This document shows, in pieces, positions 12,701 to 22,730 of a stretch of DNA of 64,000 nucleotides. Below the pieces are notes generated by a model. The model searched no databases. It was not told where the DNA came from and saw only the letters and a list, made by a program, of their open reading frames with translations. How positions within the stretch are numbered: the stretch's first letter is position 1; each line of letters begins with the position of its first letter. The DNA comes from Sisyra terminalis (lineage: Eukaryota > Arthropoda > Insecta > Neuroptera > Sisyridae), in NCBI GenBank assembly GCA_958496175.1, contig OY292278.1, forward strand, positions 17,856,001 to 17,920,000, given 5' to 3'. The translations under genes were made by a program, and so were the position numbers.

Positions 12701-13266
12701 TATCAGTAAGTCATTACAAGTCGTTTAAAGTTATCAAAGGCATTTTTAGCAAATATATCTTAAATCACCGGCACTTACTCAGGTATATGGGAAAAGTATA
12801 ATTAGCTTGTTTACTCGAAGAATAAAGTTAAATGTATTGTATAATTGTGAATTAAAAAATATATTACCCAATTGTTTTGAAATTTAAATTTTGGAAAATG
12901 ATGCTGTATATAATAATTTAGGTATTCTTACCAAAGCTAGCATATTGGAGGCTGGAGGACTAACGTTTGCTCGAAAATAATTATGGTAAGCGACAATCTT
13001 TTTTTGAACCTCTTTGCGATTAGGCGATAGTAATTTTCGAGGTAAACGATGTCCATAAAATCTAGGACCTATAAAATTATAGTAAACATAATTAGGCTTA
13101 AACCTTTAGTTTCTAGTTTTATAGGTAACATATTAGCGATTTAAAACAATGATAAATATAAAAGTTTGCTTTACTTACGTTTGGTAAATCGAAATAACCA
13201 CTCAGTTGAATGCGGCACCAAATTGAAAAACATTGAAACAATGAAAATTTTCCAAATTAAATTCAT
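9748..13266 (-). CDS. Secreted CAP-superfamily protein with CRISP-type C-terminal domain (5 exons, 270 aa)
   Basis: Exons in coding order are 13266-13179, 13068-12932, 10808-10663, 10259-10053 and 9982-9748. All junctions are GT-AG and the phases match, giving 270 codons plus a stop. Residues 1-22 look like a signal peptide (MNLIWKIFIVSMFFNLVPHS). The CAP domain spans about residues 45-190: HNYFR near residue 58, WNEDAA at 77, and the CAP signature GHYTQVVWAG around 151 followed by GC. After a short linker, residues 205-264 carry ten cysteines in the hinge-plus-ICR pattern of vertebrate and venom CRISPs, ending SNCKSL ... DSCKATCLC. CAP proteins are extracellular and bind sterols, lipids or receptors; in CRISPs the C-terminal domain can block ion channels. 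Insect antigen-5 proteins usually lack this tail. Intron 2 (10809-12931) is repeat-rich. The fold is certain; a venom or salivary role is only a guess. Confidence 0.93.
11321..11431. mobile_element. MITE family M1, copy 1
   Basis: Starts ATCCCTGTTAAAATAAG and ends AAATACCTTTTTTTAATAGG, its inverse. Present in unit A but not unit B of the intron duplication. Confidence 0.6.
11500..11660 (-). mobile_element. tRNA-derived SINE, copy 1
   Basis: Carries the family core (GCGACTCTAGGGTT, AATCGAGAAATATTGAAAA, AAACCCAACACCTACCA on the plus strand). Lies in unit A of the intron duplication. Confidence 0.75.
12050..12200 (-). mobile_element. tRNA-derived SINE, copy 2
   Basis: Paralogue of copy 1 by segmental duplication. 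Retains CACCTACCAATTTGGAGTA and CCACCTTGACCACCC, the A-box side of the SINE. Confidence 0.75.
12445..12575 (-). mobile_element. tRNA-derived SINE, copy 3 (degraded)
   Basis: TAGTAGCTCTAGGATTAAT and GTAAATCGAGAAATATTCGA mark the body. The B-box part is mostly lost. Confidence 0.5.
12652..12750. mobile_element. MITE family M1, copy 2 (partial)
   Basis: TCCGTTAAAATAAGGCATTT at the left and AAGTCGTTTAAAGTTATCAAAGG internally match the family. Confidence 0.5.
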
Positions 13267-13394
13267 TTTGCGTCCAACAGATACGTATAGTTTAAATCAA
13301 TTATTGAGATATAACGACAAAAATTAAAATTCACAACCGTTTTCTATTACATTAAATTGAGGAAAAATTTCAAAAAAGGAAACCATCCTTGACA

Positions 13395-13401
13395 TTTTAT
13401 A
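13395..13401 (-). promoter_or_regulatory. TATA box of the CAP/CRISP gene
   Basis: The minus strand reads GTATAAAATG here, about 130 bp upstream of the CAP gene start codon. A start site about 30 bp downstream would give a 5'UTR of roughly 100 nt with no obvious intron. A TATA promoter fits a tissue-restricted secreted protein. Motif match only. Confidence 0.45.
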
Positions 13402-14611
13402 CGATTGATTTATTGTAATTCGGAGTAAAAGGTCTAAAATTTCCGCGTTTTTCCTTTCGTTAAAATTGTAAATTATGTAGGTACAAGCCACAATGTCTGC
13501 CAAAAAACTTCAGCCAAAATAAACAATTGTTCATAAATCTCAAGTTCAATAACAATAAAATCACTTACATTTTCAACGAACTCGAAACCTGTTTATGTGT
13601 ATTCTTCAAATTTAGAACAGAAATGTTAAGTTTAATTTAAGAATGTAGGTATACTCTTCAACAATGAGTGTAACAGAAACACGATACACTTTTATTGTTA
13701 TATGCTAACAATTCAGTTATATTTCGCAGAACCGATAAGTATGTGACTAGCGTGCGTTCGTTCTGCAAAATGTTTTACATAAAATTAAATCCTGGATTTT
13801 TAACTTTGTGTTGAATTGATCACATTATGCTGAAGATCATGTGGACAAAACGCGTTTATTTCGAATGTTTGTACTGTCGTTTAATAACTTCATTACAATT
13901 GTGTACTGAAGGCTGGCACAATGATCACTTGTGTGGGTTGTAAATTACAATAAAATGCAAAACAGAAAAAAATTTATTGGGACGAAAAAAAAAAACAGTT
14001 AGGCTGAGCGTAAATTAATATTTTATAACTTTTAAATGTAATTAATATTTAGAACACTTGTTTGCTAATACATACATTAAATGTGAGTATATGCAGGATG
14101 AAGATAAATTAGTATTTTATTATATAATAAATTGTGAACTTAAATGAGAACTCTAACAGAACTTGGAATGATTTTAAAAATAAGTGATTTATTAATATTT
14201 TTGATGTAATATTTTCAATATAGCTTTATAAATTAACGCTAATCTAAATTGGAGCAGTTTTTAAAAAGGCTTTATAGTTTACGGGTTGCATATGCTAGCG
14301 TTGCGTTAATTGAAGGCTTAAAAGCCAAAATTCCAATTAATATTTCCAGAAATTATATATTTTTTTCAAAAAGACAAAATTTAGAAAAATGAATTGGTTC
14401 CCTGAATAAAGCTGTTATATTCTTTACTCCTATTAGGGAATAATGTAAGGGTCATTCTAAAATTCGAAAATTTCTTAGAAACCTATTTTCATTTACAATG
14501 AAATGTGAAGTCATTTCATTAAGAGGTATAAGGAGAAGGTCTAAAATTTCACAAAATGCTTTATGTTACCAATTAATGACCCCCAAAAAAGTAACTACAT
14601 ACTGAAAGTCG

Positions 14612-14727
14612 TAATCCTGTTGAAAATAGGCATTTTGAAATAATAACATTTAAAATGCTTTTAGTAACTTTAAGCAATTTCTAATGGATATTTTTTTCAT
14701 TCAAAATGCCTTTTTTTAACACGAATG
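14612..14727. mobile_element. MITE family M1, copy 3
   Basis: AATCCTGTTGAAAATAGGC at the left and AAAATGCCTTTTTTTAACACG at the right are inverted partners. The internal core has TTTAAAATGCTTTTAGTAAC. Confidence 0.6.
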
Positions 14728-14929
14728 TCTTATCTGAAAAAAAGAAACATACCTAACATGGATATATTTGTGTAAAGAAAAAAGATCATTGAATTTTAAA
14801 GGGGCAATGGCAATTACCATATTTGTATTTCTTTAGTAACAATAAGTCAACGATATTAATTCTTGAAAAACATGATTAAATTCTGCTATTTATAGCTTCT
14901 ATTTATTCAATATTGTCCATTTTATATTC

Positions 14930-15056
14930 TTGCTAAGGTTTTTAGCGACTCTAGGGTCAATAAAATTCATAAATTGAGAAAAATTGAAAATTTTCTCCTT
15001 ACGAATTTAACCCAGGACCTGCCTGTTGTGCAGTGGCCACCTTGTGCACTCAGTTA
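14930..15056 (-). mobile_element. tRNA-derived SINE, copy 4
   Basis: Contains TTTAGCGACTCTAGGGTC, AATTGAGAAAAATTG and CAGTGGCCACCTTG. Diverged from the others. Confidence 0.65.
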
Positions 15057-16166
15057 CAAGAAAACTTTTTTTTTAGAAATGTGAACTATTTGTTTTCTTA
15101 GCTAATTTACCATACTGTTGAATCATTGGTGAATACATTTTGATATCTTTCAATGGATATCGAAGCAATTCTATTAATCAATGAACTAAAATTACTTCGT
15201 CTTATCTGAAAACTAGAAGAATCGGTCAAGTGCATAGATATCAGATCACGTACAACGAATGGTTTTGTAGTGTGGCATATGCATTAAATTACTAAAATAA
15301 CTATAGTGTTATTATAATTTCTATAGTTTCTTTTCTAGTTCTATTTTTAAAAAGAAGTTTCTTAAACATAAGATACTTTATTTAATATTATCAACATGTT
15401 TTTTTTAATTTTAATATACTCACTACAATATTAATGACTACGACAGTTTTAACTTTTCCTCTTTTCAATTTTACATACCTAACAATGAAAAATGTAGTAT
15501 AAATTATAAGCTCTTATTTTGAAATTATTATTAAATTTATTTTGAAATGTTGAAGACCTACATAGAGGCTTGTATTATGGGTGGGTCTGGCGCTATATTC
15601 ATAATTTCTTTACATTTAATAGAGCTTCATTAAATACATCTTCCAGCAAAATTTCTCTTTATAGTACTACTAATTTTCGAGTAATATTGTGACATGATGA
15701 AATTAAAAACGTTCCGTTACTATTACGATAGTAGATGTTGTAATATGATGGATTCAGAAACAAATGTAAAATCAAATAAAAAACGAGATTTATCAAATAT
15801 ATTTATTCCACAATAATAAATTATTGTTTCCAGTCAAGAAGAGAAGCCGTTTTGTTCCACATAACAATTGAAAAGAGAATATGAAAATTTAGTTATTAAC
15901 GTATTCTCTTCTCTCATTACAGTTTATAAAAGAAAAAAATGTATAATAAATATTAATCAAATATCACTTATGTATAAGAAATGTTTAGTAAACAACATAT
16001 AATTCCTTATTAAGAGCAAAGAAATGTAAAATTAACCAATTGCAATTGTTAATGAGTTATACAATAAATGAGATTTTGGAGTAAAAGAAAATGACATTTG
16101 ATTTGTTTTTTTTATAAATATAATGAATTAATTAAAATGTCAAATAGAAAATTTAAAAAAATCCAA

Positions 16167-17033
16167 TTAGAATTTCTCCTCTTCAAGACCGTGTTTGAAA
16201 AACATGAGAACTGGTACTGAGTTGCCGTCAATTTCACGATATTCCATTAAACCGACCATTCCGTCAACATCCATACTTTCACCGGTGAAAAATTGTAAAT
16301 CCTTGAAACGTCCCAAGATATCTTTCATGACTTTATTCATGTTAGATTTAAATATATCTACTTGGTCTGGGGCCGTTTCTTCCAATTTTGCTACCAATCT
16401 AGAATAAATGAAAAACTTAAGTACTGCACTAAATCACAATTTTGATTAATACTTTTTCATATAGTCCTTCAGATATAAGGTATAGGCTTTTTTGTCTCCA
16501 AAAGCGAAGCACTCTACTAATCTATGATTAAGCACAACATCAACACCAGTTTCAACTGAAGCATCTGTTGATTCATTTTCTTCTTCTGCCGAAGGATTGA
16601 ATCCGGCAATTTCAATATCGCCTTCCTTTCGTTGAACCAATCGTCCGTACACTTCGTAGACTACTTCATCGACTAACTTGATCTTAAACGAATCTGAGAA
16701 CATCTCATCTCCTACAAAATGAAAAAATCCGTTAGTAGATCCTAACCCCATTTTTGCACGTATGTCAAAAAAAATATAAATATTAATGACTCAGACTAAA
16801 TAAATACAATTAAAACATATATTTCGAAAACATATTTTATTAATTAGCAGAAATATAGCAATAAATAACAAGGAAATATAATATGTAAGTATTAAATATT
16901 GAAATTAGATACGCCGAAAATAGAGTAATATATTTTAATTGATTTGACATTTATGAAAAATATGTATTTTAAATGATTTATGGAAATGTCGGAAAGGAAT
17001 CCTACCGGTGAAAATATCCTTGTAAATTCTCAT
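16167..17033 (-). CDS. Tctp: Translationally controlled tumour protein (3 exons, 172 aa)
   Basis: Exons in coding order are 17033-17006, 16711-16453 and 16398-16167: 28 + 259 + 232 nt, in frame, 172 residues, the standard TCTP length. The protein begins MRIYKDIFTGDEMFSD. It has the acidic flexible loop around residues 39-60 and the closing signature FFTGESMDVDGMVGLMEYRE near residues 134-153. TCTP is an abundant cytosolic protein linked to growth control; in flies it acts with the Rheb/TOR branch, and its mRNA is translationally regulated through a 5' terminal oligopyrimidine tract. Exon 1 holds only nine codons plus one base, as in many TCTP genes. The neighbour La is divergently transcribed 672 bp away. 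No key region is missing. Confidence 0.97.
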
Positions 17034-17104
17034 TTTGGATGATGAAGTGGATTTATTTTATGGAAAATTTTAATAAATCCAACCACTCAATGGGAAGAAC
17101 AAAA

Positions 17105-17114
17105 CGGAAAAGGA
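17105..17114 (-). promoter_or_regulatory. Candidate 5'TOP start of TCTP
   Basis: The minus strand reads TCCTTTTCCG, an uninterrupted pyrimidine run of nine, located 72-81 nt before the TCTP start codon. TCTP/TPT1 transcripts in other animals start with C followed by such a tract. The true cap site is not visible, so this is a motif-based proposal. Confidence 0.45.
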
Positions 17115-17593
17115 CCTAAAATAGATGTCAGTGCGCTGAAGTGGTTGTACACATGCGCAGAATTTTACAACATTAATAAACTATAATTGTTTATATTTCT
17201 TTTTTTAATTTTTCTCATAATAAAATGAAAACATGTAAATAATTCATTTTCAATTTTATATATACAATTTAATATTCATTTATAATCGTATTTCGTCATA
17301 CTTTCTGCTGTCTTCACTACCTTCCCTATTTTTCTAAAGTTGAAATTTTGTTTAAATTTAGTTGGTAAGGTAGGAATCTGTTAGTTTCATTTTAAAAGCT
17401 ATAAATTCCCATAAGAGCCATAAGATCTGTAACCACGAGTTATTAAAAAAATCGAATTAAAGTAATTCCAAGCTCGGTAGTTACTTTAAATTAAGATATT
17501 CATTAAAATATTCAAAAGAGCTTCCTTTATTTAAAGTTTCAATCCTACGGCGATTGAAGTTATTGTAAGTTCCTAAAACTTTCTTAGGACTCT

Positions 17594-17601
17594 AATCGAT
17601 A
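17594..17601. promoter_or_regulatory. DRE-like motif upstream of La
   Basis: AATCGATA matches the WATCGATW core bound by DREF in flies and is common at housekeeping promoters. It lies about 30 bp before the predicted 5'UTR donor of La. Confidence 0.35.
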
Positions 17602-17628
17602 TATTTTGAGGTTATCACTTCGGCAAAG

Positions 17629-17700
17629 GTAAATTTATAAAAATTATTTATTGTATGTGAAAAATACTTATCATTTTACCTTAATAATGATTATTTATAG
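17629..17700 (+). other. Predicted 72-bp intron in the La 5'UTR
   Basis: CGGCAAAG|GTAAAT at 17628/17629 is a good donor and TTATTTATAG at 17691-17700 a good acceptor. The acceptor sits only 5 nt before the ATG, so the mature leader would join directly to TAAAAATGG. Inference from splice motifs. Confidence 0.5.
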
Positions 17701-17705
17701 TAAAA

Positions 17706-18821
17706 ATGGCAGAAAGTGAAGTTGTCATGGAAAATGGATCAGCTAAAGCAGAAAAACGTGCCGCATCCGAAGAGGCCGTTAAGGAATCCCCACCGACAAA
17801 AGTTGTAAAATTGAGCGAACCAACTGATTTGGAGAAAAAAATAATTCGTCAAATTGAATATTACTTTGGGGATATTAATTTGGGTCGCGATAAATTCATG
17901 CAAACTCAAATTGCCGAAAATAATGGGTGGATTACTTTCGTTACTTTATTAACATTCAAACGTTTGGCGGCTTTGACCACAGATAAGGATGTTATTATCG
18001 CCGCCTTGGCTAAATCAGAAAATCAGCTACTTGTGGTTAGCGAGGATGGACTAAAAGTACGTCGACACCCCGACTTACCCGTTCCTGAAAATAATCCAGA
18101 ACGACGCCGGGAGCTTATGCTTCGAACAGCTTACGTTAAAGGTTTCCCATTGGACAAAAGCTTCGATGAGCTTTTACAATTTTTCGATAGCAAATCGAAT
18201 GTGGAAAATTTCATACGTCGAACTTATCTCGACAAAGCGACCAAACAACACGTTTTCAAAGGGTCTGTATTTGTAACATTCAAAACCGTCGAAGATTGCA
18301 AGAAATTCATCGAAGGTGGACCCTACAAATATAACGACGAAGGTCCTGATTTAATCATCAAAGAGCAAGAAGCTTATTTGGAAGAGAAGAAAAAGCAACG
18401 TGACGAAAACAAAAATGAAAAGAATAAACTCAAAAAAGAAGCGAATGATTATCTTGAGAAAAAAATCCCAGACTGTTCAGTAGTCCACTTAACTGGATTT
18501 CCAGATAAAACCACATGGGAAGATATCAAAAGCAAGCTCACAGAGCTGGGAGCCGAAGTAGCTTATGTCGAATATTCAAAAGGTGAGCCTGAAGCTTTTG
18601 TACGTCTACAGGGTGAAGATTCCGGTGAAAAACTTGTCAAGGAATGCAAAGATTCAAAGTTAGAAATCACCGGAGCAACAGTAACGATTCGTGCTCTTGA
18701 AGGGGAGGAATTAGAAGCACACAAGGAAACAATTAGGGCTAATATGGCACAGAAAAAGAAACATCACTCGAAACAAAACAAGAAAAACTTCGGGGGTCGA
18801 AAGCGACGAGGCCGAAATTAA
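17706..18821 (+). CDS. La: La autoantigen homologue, RNA-binding protein (single coding exon, 371 aa)
   Basis: The reading frame is intact and uninterrupted. The La motif (winged helix) spans residues about 42-123, with QIEYYFGDINLGRDKF and the closing LKVRRHPDLP. RRM1 spans about 142-222, with RNP2-like AYVKGF and RNP1-like KGSVFVTF. After a lysine/glutamate-rich helix (225-253), RRM2 or xRRM covers about 256-335. The tail (349-371) is highly basic (KKKHHSKQNKK, RKRRGRN) and fits a nuclear signal. La binds 3' UUU-OH ends of RNA polymerase III transcripts such as pre-tRNA, and has been reported to bind TOP mRNAs. The ATG follows a predicted 5'UTR intron and has the good context AAAAATGGC. Length is close to fly La. 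Confidence 0.97.
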   Translation: MAESEVVMENGSAKAEKRAASEEAVKESPPTKVVKLSEPTDLEKKIIRQIEYYFGDINLGRDKFMQTQIAENNGWITFVTLLTFKRLAALTTDKDVIIAALAKSENQLLVVSEDGLKVRRHPDLPVPENNPERRRELMLRTAYVKGFPLDKSFDELLQFFDSKSNVENFIRRTYLDKATKQHVFKGSVFVTFKTVEDCKKFIEGGPYKYNDEGPDLIIKEQEAYLEEKKKQRDENKNEKNKLKKEANDYLEKKIPDCSVVHLTGFPDKTTWEDIKSKLTELGAEVAYVEYSKGEPEAFVRLQGEDSGEKLVKECKDSKLEITGATVTIRALEGEELEAHKETIRANMAQKKKHHSKQNKKNFGGRKRRGRN

Positions 18822-18939
18822 ATATTTTAACAACTTTGTTACAAAAACATAATGTTAATTTAAAGTTCTTATAATGTCATATTTTGTTCCGTTCTATTTT
18901 AATTAAAATATTTTTATATTATAGGTCTTTATTTTGAAA

Positions 18940-18945
18940 AATAAA
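18940..18945 (+). other. Polyadenylation signal of La
   Basis: AATAAA about 120 nt after the La stop codon. Confidence 0.5.
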
Positions 18946-19361
18946 AATTTGTTTTCAAAGTGTAAATGTTTTTTTTTTAATTAAAACTATTAAAACTAGT
19001 TTAGGAACCAGTTGAAAGGTCAGCGCCGGTTGTTTGATGAAGCTCGTAAGTACATGTGGATACGGAGGATTGGAATAGGCATCATTACTTCCCTTGAATT
19101 TTAAAATAATACTTAGTTACATTACTTAATAATTGGTTGGGCTTATATCAACAAAACAAGTGCATTATTTATTCATAAAATTTAGAATATTGTTATAAAA
19201 CGTAGAATAATGAATCCCAGTCTTAAACAAGAAACAAAGGTTTAAGTGCAACTACAGTATCATTTATGTATTGCTAGTTGCGTAAAAGAAACAGACCAAA
19301 TTATTGTTTTCTTGGAAGGACGAAAGTATTCTATTTTAAATCTATACTATCTAAAACATAT

Positions 19362-19520
19362 TTTTTTTAATTGTTATTTAACGTTGTTATATAATTACTA
19401 TGGTCTTTAGCGACTCGAGGGTTGACAAAACAATAATCCGTAATCGAGAAATATCGAAAATTTATTCGAATCGAGGATCGAACCCAACACCTACCAGTTT
19501 TGGAGTGGTCACTTTGACAA
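19362..19520 (-). mobile_element. tRNA-derived SINE, copy 5 (5' truncated)
   Basis: Good B box (GGATCGAACCCAACACC on the plus strand) and body. The sequence breaks off before the A box, after GTCACTTTGACAA. Confidence 0.7.
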
Positions 19521-19754
19521 TTTATACCAACCAAAATATTAACACAATACCTACAAATTTCAAAGATTTACGTTATAAATGTGAAATTCTATAAACTATA
19601 TCAATTCACAAAGTCTTGAATGAGTAAAGTAATAAAATTCTAATAAAATCAGCTATAGGAAAATTGAAACTGAAATTCCAGAAACAGTTAGAAAGTGTTT
19701 TTTCACAGTCTTTTAGTATTGTGCAAAGTATCACATTTTATATTAAAATAAAAA

Positions 19755-19832
19755 GTATTTAAAAGTCGTATAAAGTTATTATAGGCATTTTAAATGTAAT
19801 GGTTTCAAAATACCTTTCTTTAACAGGGATGA
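19755..19832. mobile_element. MITE family M1, copy 4 (right half)
   Basis: AAAAGTCGTATAAAGTTAT core and the end AAAATACCTTTCTTTAACAG. The left end is missing. Confidence 0.5.
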
Positions 19833-21536
19833 GTTTATAGAAAAAAAAAACACTAAGCTCAAAACATAATGCAGAAGAAGAATAAACGTTGGAAGGAACC
19901 AACACTCGTCAGAAAATGAGCAATAATAATCAACGCAGTAAGAAAAATAAAAGCCCTTAAGTAAAATTACCTTTTGAGTGGAAACTGAGTTATATTAAGT
20001 ACCACAAAAGAAAACAGAAATTATAAAAAAATAGGATAAAAAAAGGAATCCGCTGCTTTCAAAAAAGGACATTTTATGATATTTTCGATCAAAAAGCTTT
20101 CGATAGTAATATGAGAAGCTGGAAGAAAAGTTTACCATATTGATTAAAAACTGCCGTAAGGCAGAAGCATTCATAAATAAAAATAAGGACTTTTTTTTTG
20201 TAGTAAATGTTTCTACCAAAAGTAATATGTATTGTAGTAACTGTATATGGGTGTCTGGCAAGGGGTTGAAACCATATTAAGTATCTGGCAAGATCGGCAA
20301 GATACTGGAAGATGTGATTTCATAATTCCGAAGAAAATATAAAAAACTGACCTTTATACTTTCACGAAACTATGCTTTTATTTTATGTACCTTTACTACC
20401 TGTTACCTGCCAAAGTATCCACTATCAAAACTATATAGTCGCTGATTGTTCTTACCCCTGTTGAGGACATGCACCGATAAACTTACAGCTTTTTATAAAA
20501 TAACGAAGGTCTGGCCGTCGCATATTTTGGGCTATTAATATAGCTGGATTTAAAATATAAAACCACACGTCCTTATATCTTCCAAAATACCGTTTTGTAT
20601 TAGTAAAAAACAGTATATCAATGTGAAGAACACAGAATAGCATTTTTGCACTCTGGTGAAAATATTTCTCTGGCAAAAAAACCAATAGTTTTCAGGTTCC
20701 AGAACAGGATTTTAAAGTCTTTTCCTATAGTTAGTATCCATATTTGTTTCAAATATCAATTTCCATCAAAATGAAAATTGCATAAATAGAAGATTTTTTC
20801 TTTTTAACGATAATCTCAATGCAAATCTATAATTATTAGTAATTTAATAAATAACACACAGACCTTGGCATTAACTCGAATGGCTTAAAAAAATATCCAA
20901 TTTTAATTTCTCATTTAACGAAAATAATATTTGATCTTTTTATCAGCATGTCAAAGTGCTGAATATTTTCAATTTAATACAAATAAAAAATATAGATACA
21001 TCATAAAAGTATTTTATCTTTCTATTTTGAAGAGAAAGTCTGAAGAATGAAGATTCTACATAGCTAATTGGTAGGGATGGAAGATGTAAGAAGCATTTTA
21101 CTTTTCAATGAGAAGATTTTATAAATTTCATCTTATGGAAGTAAACATTTAAAAATTTATAGAGTTGTTCGCTTGAACTTTGTCTGGAACACATCAGAAT
21201 TCCATGTGAAAAGTAAAACCGAGTGAAAAAGTGAAAGTATTATGTTGCGTTAGTGATGTGAAATACATTTAATATTTCTTTAACATTTTTAAAATCAATT
21301 ATTCATTTTTTAGTATGGTTGAAATCGATAAGAATGTTTTTATTTATCAAATACCTGCTACAATAATAATTAATTGGAAACGATGAACAGTAAAACATGA
21401 AATATCCTTGAGTTTTTTACTGCAAACTTGCGATTTGCTTGATTGTAATTTCCTTTTGTATTTTATTTCGAGTGGTTGTTAACTGGTTGAAATTGTGTTC
21501 GATGAACTAATACATAATATTATTTTGAACAGGGAC

Positions 21537-21737
21537 ATGTTTTGGATGTCTAATCCGATTACCATCACGGATAACGACCAGAATAATGTAAATAATATAA
21601 ATCGAACCAAATACATACGTGATTCGAGTTTCAATCGTGTAGCATATACTCAACTCAGCCAAAAAAGTGATCTAATTTGCGATAATGAAGAAATAGAAAG
21701 TATGTTAAGTGATTCTGAACGTGACATTTTTTATCCG
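21537..21737 (+). CDS. Candidate alternative first coding exon of the DPP4 gene (67 codons)
   Basis: An ATG (MFWMSNPITITDNDQN...) opens 67 codons rich in D, N, S and E, ending IFYP immediately before the donor GTATGTAC. The end is phase 0, exactly what the transmembrane exon at 41372 needs. A hydrophilic acidic tail suits the cytoplasmic N-terminus of a type II protein; the joined product would be 870 aa. TTTTGAACAG just before GGACATG could be an acceptor, so an untranslated exon may lie upstream. No homologue is recognised, and the intron to 41372 would be about 19.6 kb. It could instead belong to an unseen gene. Confidence 0.5.
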
Positions 21738-22708
21738 GTATGTACTTATTCCATTAAGGACTAGGTAATTAATATTTTAAAAAGTAGCTAATTTTTTTTT
21801 AAAAATCAAATTGTAATTTTCTTCCCGCAAATGCAAGAAATAAAATTTTATTCATGAATAAAGAAAACTTTATAATTTACTCAACTACTTCATTTTATTT
21901 AAATCTAATTTTAACTAAAAAATAGCGTTTGTAAATGTAATATTAATTTAAAATTAATTATGTTTTTGTTAGTTTCTCATTTATTAATCAAATAAAACAG
22001 ATTTTAGTATCTTTGATTTGGATAAGTTCCAAATGTCTTTGAGTATGTCCATATGGGAAATATGGTTTGTTATGTATACTGAAAGATAGATCTGTTCAAC
22101 GGATTTATGACATTGAATTATAATTATAATATTACACTAAGAAATATGGGTCGCCTAATGTATGTTACACATTATACTATAATTGGATTATAACGGGTTA
22201 AATTTTAAGTTCGTTTTAAAGAATAAATCGGATTTATCTTTTTGTGTTGGGTGTTGGATACAATGATTCAAAAACCACATAGAGAAATATGAAATAATAA
22301 AATTAAACATTAGAAAAAAAATGCTATTTTTAATAACCGAAATTATCATAAATAATAATAAAGGAAGTAATAAAGTTTTTTTAATACAAAATGTATTTTT
22401 GATTCATTACTCTATTAGATTTGCATTATGATTTTTATCTCATATATAATATTGAGCGTAAGTAAAGCGTCATGGAAATCATAATAAAGAACCCTCCGGG
22501 TCTTGGTTTTGAGAAGAAGAATTTATTTTTATTCTTTTTTTTTTAAATTATATACATGGTTCGGGAAATAATTAGGTTCAAAGTTAAGAGGGAGGTCGGA
22601 AAAACTCTTGAGAACCGTTTTAATATTAAGTTATAATAAATAAATGTAGGTTCATACTCTCAAATATCCCAAGTAAAGAGCAAGAGAAAATCAAGGGTTG
22701 ATCTTCAT

Positions 22709-22730
22709 GGGATGGGGATGGGGATGGGGG
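22709..22730 (+). repeat. G-rich (GGGGAT)n tract
   Basis: Four consecutive G-runs separated by AT, compatible with a G-quadruplex on the plus strand. Isolated in AT-rich sequence. Confidence 0.7.

Larger units (their letters stand above)
13405..15800. other. Intergenic region between the CAP gene and TCTP
   Basis: No exon seen. Contains MITE M1 copy 3 and SINE copy 4. A hairpin (GCAGAAC ... GTTCTGC) lies near 13728-13768. Confidence 0.45.
17034..17705. promoter_or_regulatory. Shared divergent promoter region between TCTP and La
   Basis: The 672 bp between the two start codons must hold both promoters. Seen here: the TOP-like tract near 17110; an NRF-1/Ewg-like partial site CATGCGCAG at 17152-17160; and a DRE-like AATCGATA at 17594-17601. 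No clear TATA box faces either gene, as expected for housekeeping genes. Confidence 0.55.
18950..21536. other. Intergenic region between La and the first DPP4 exon candidate
   Basis: Contains a possible untranslated exon with donor CTC|GTAAGTAC at 19045/19046, SINE copy 5, MITE M1 copy 4, and otherwise AT-rich sequence without coding exons. Confidence 0.4.

Noticed and set aside
16195..16407. 70-codon open frame on the plus strand inside TCTP
   Set aside because: It is the antisense shadow of TCTP exon 3.
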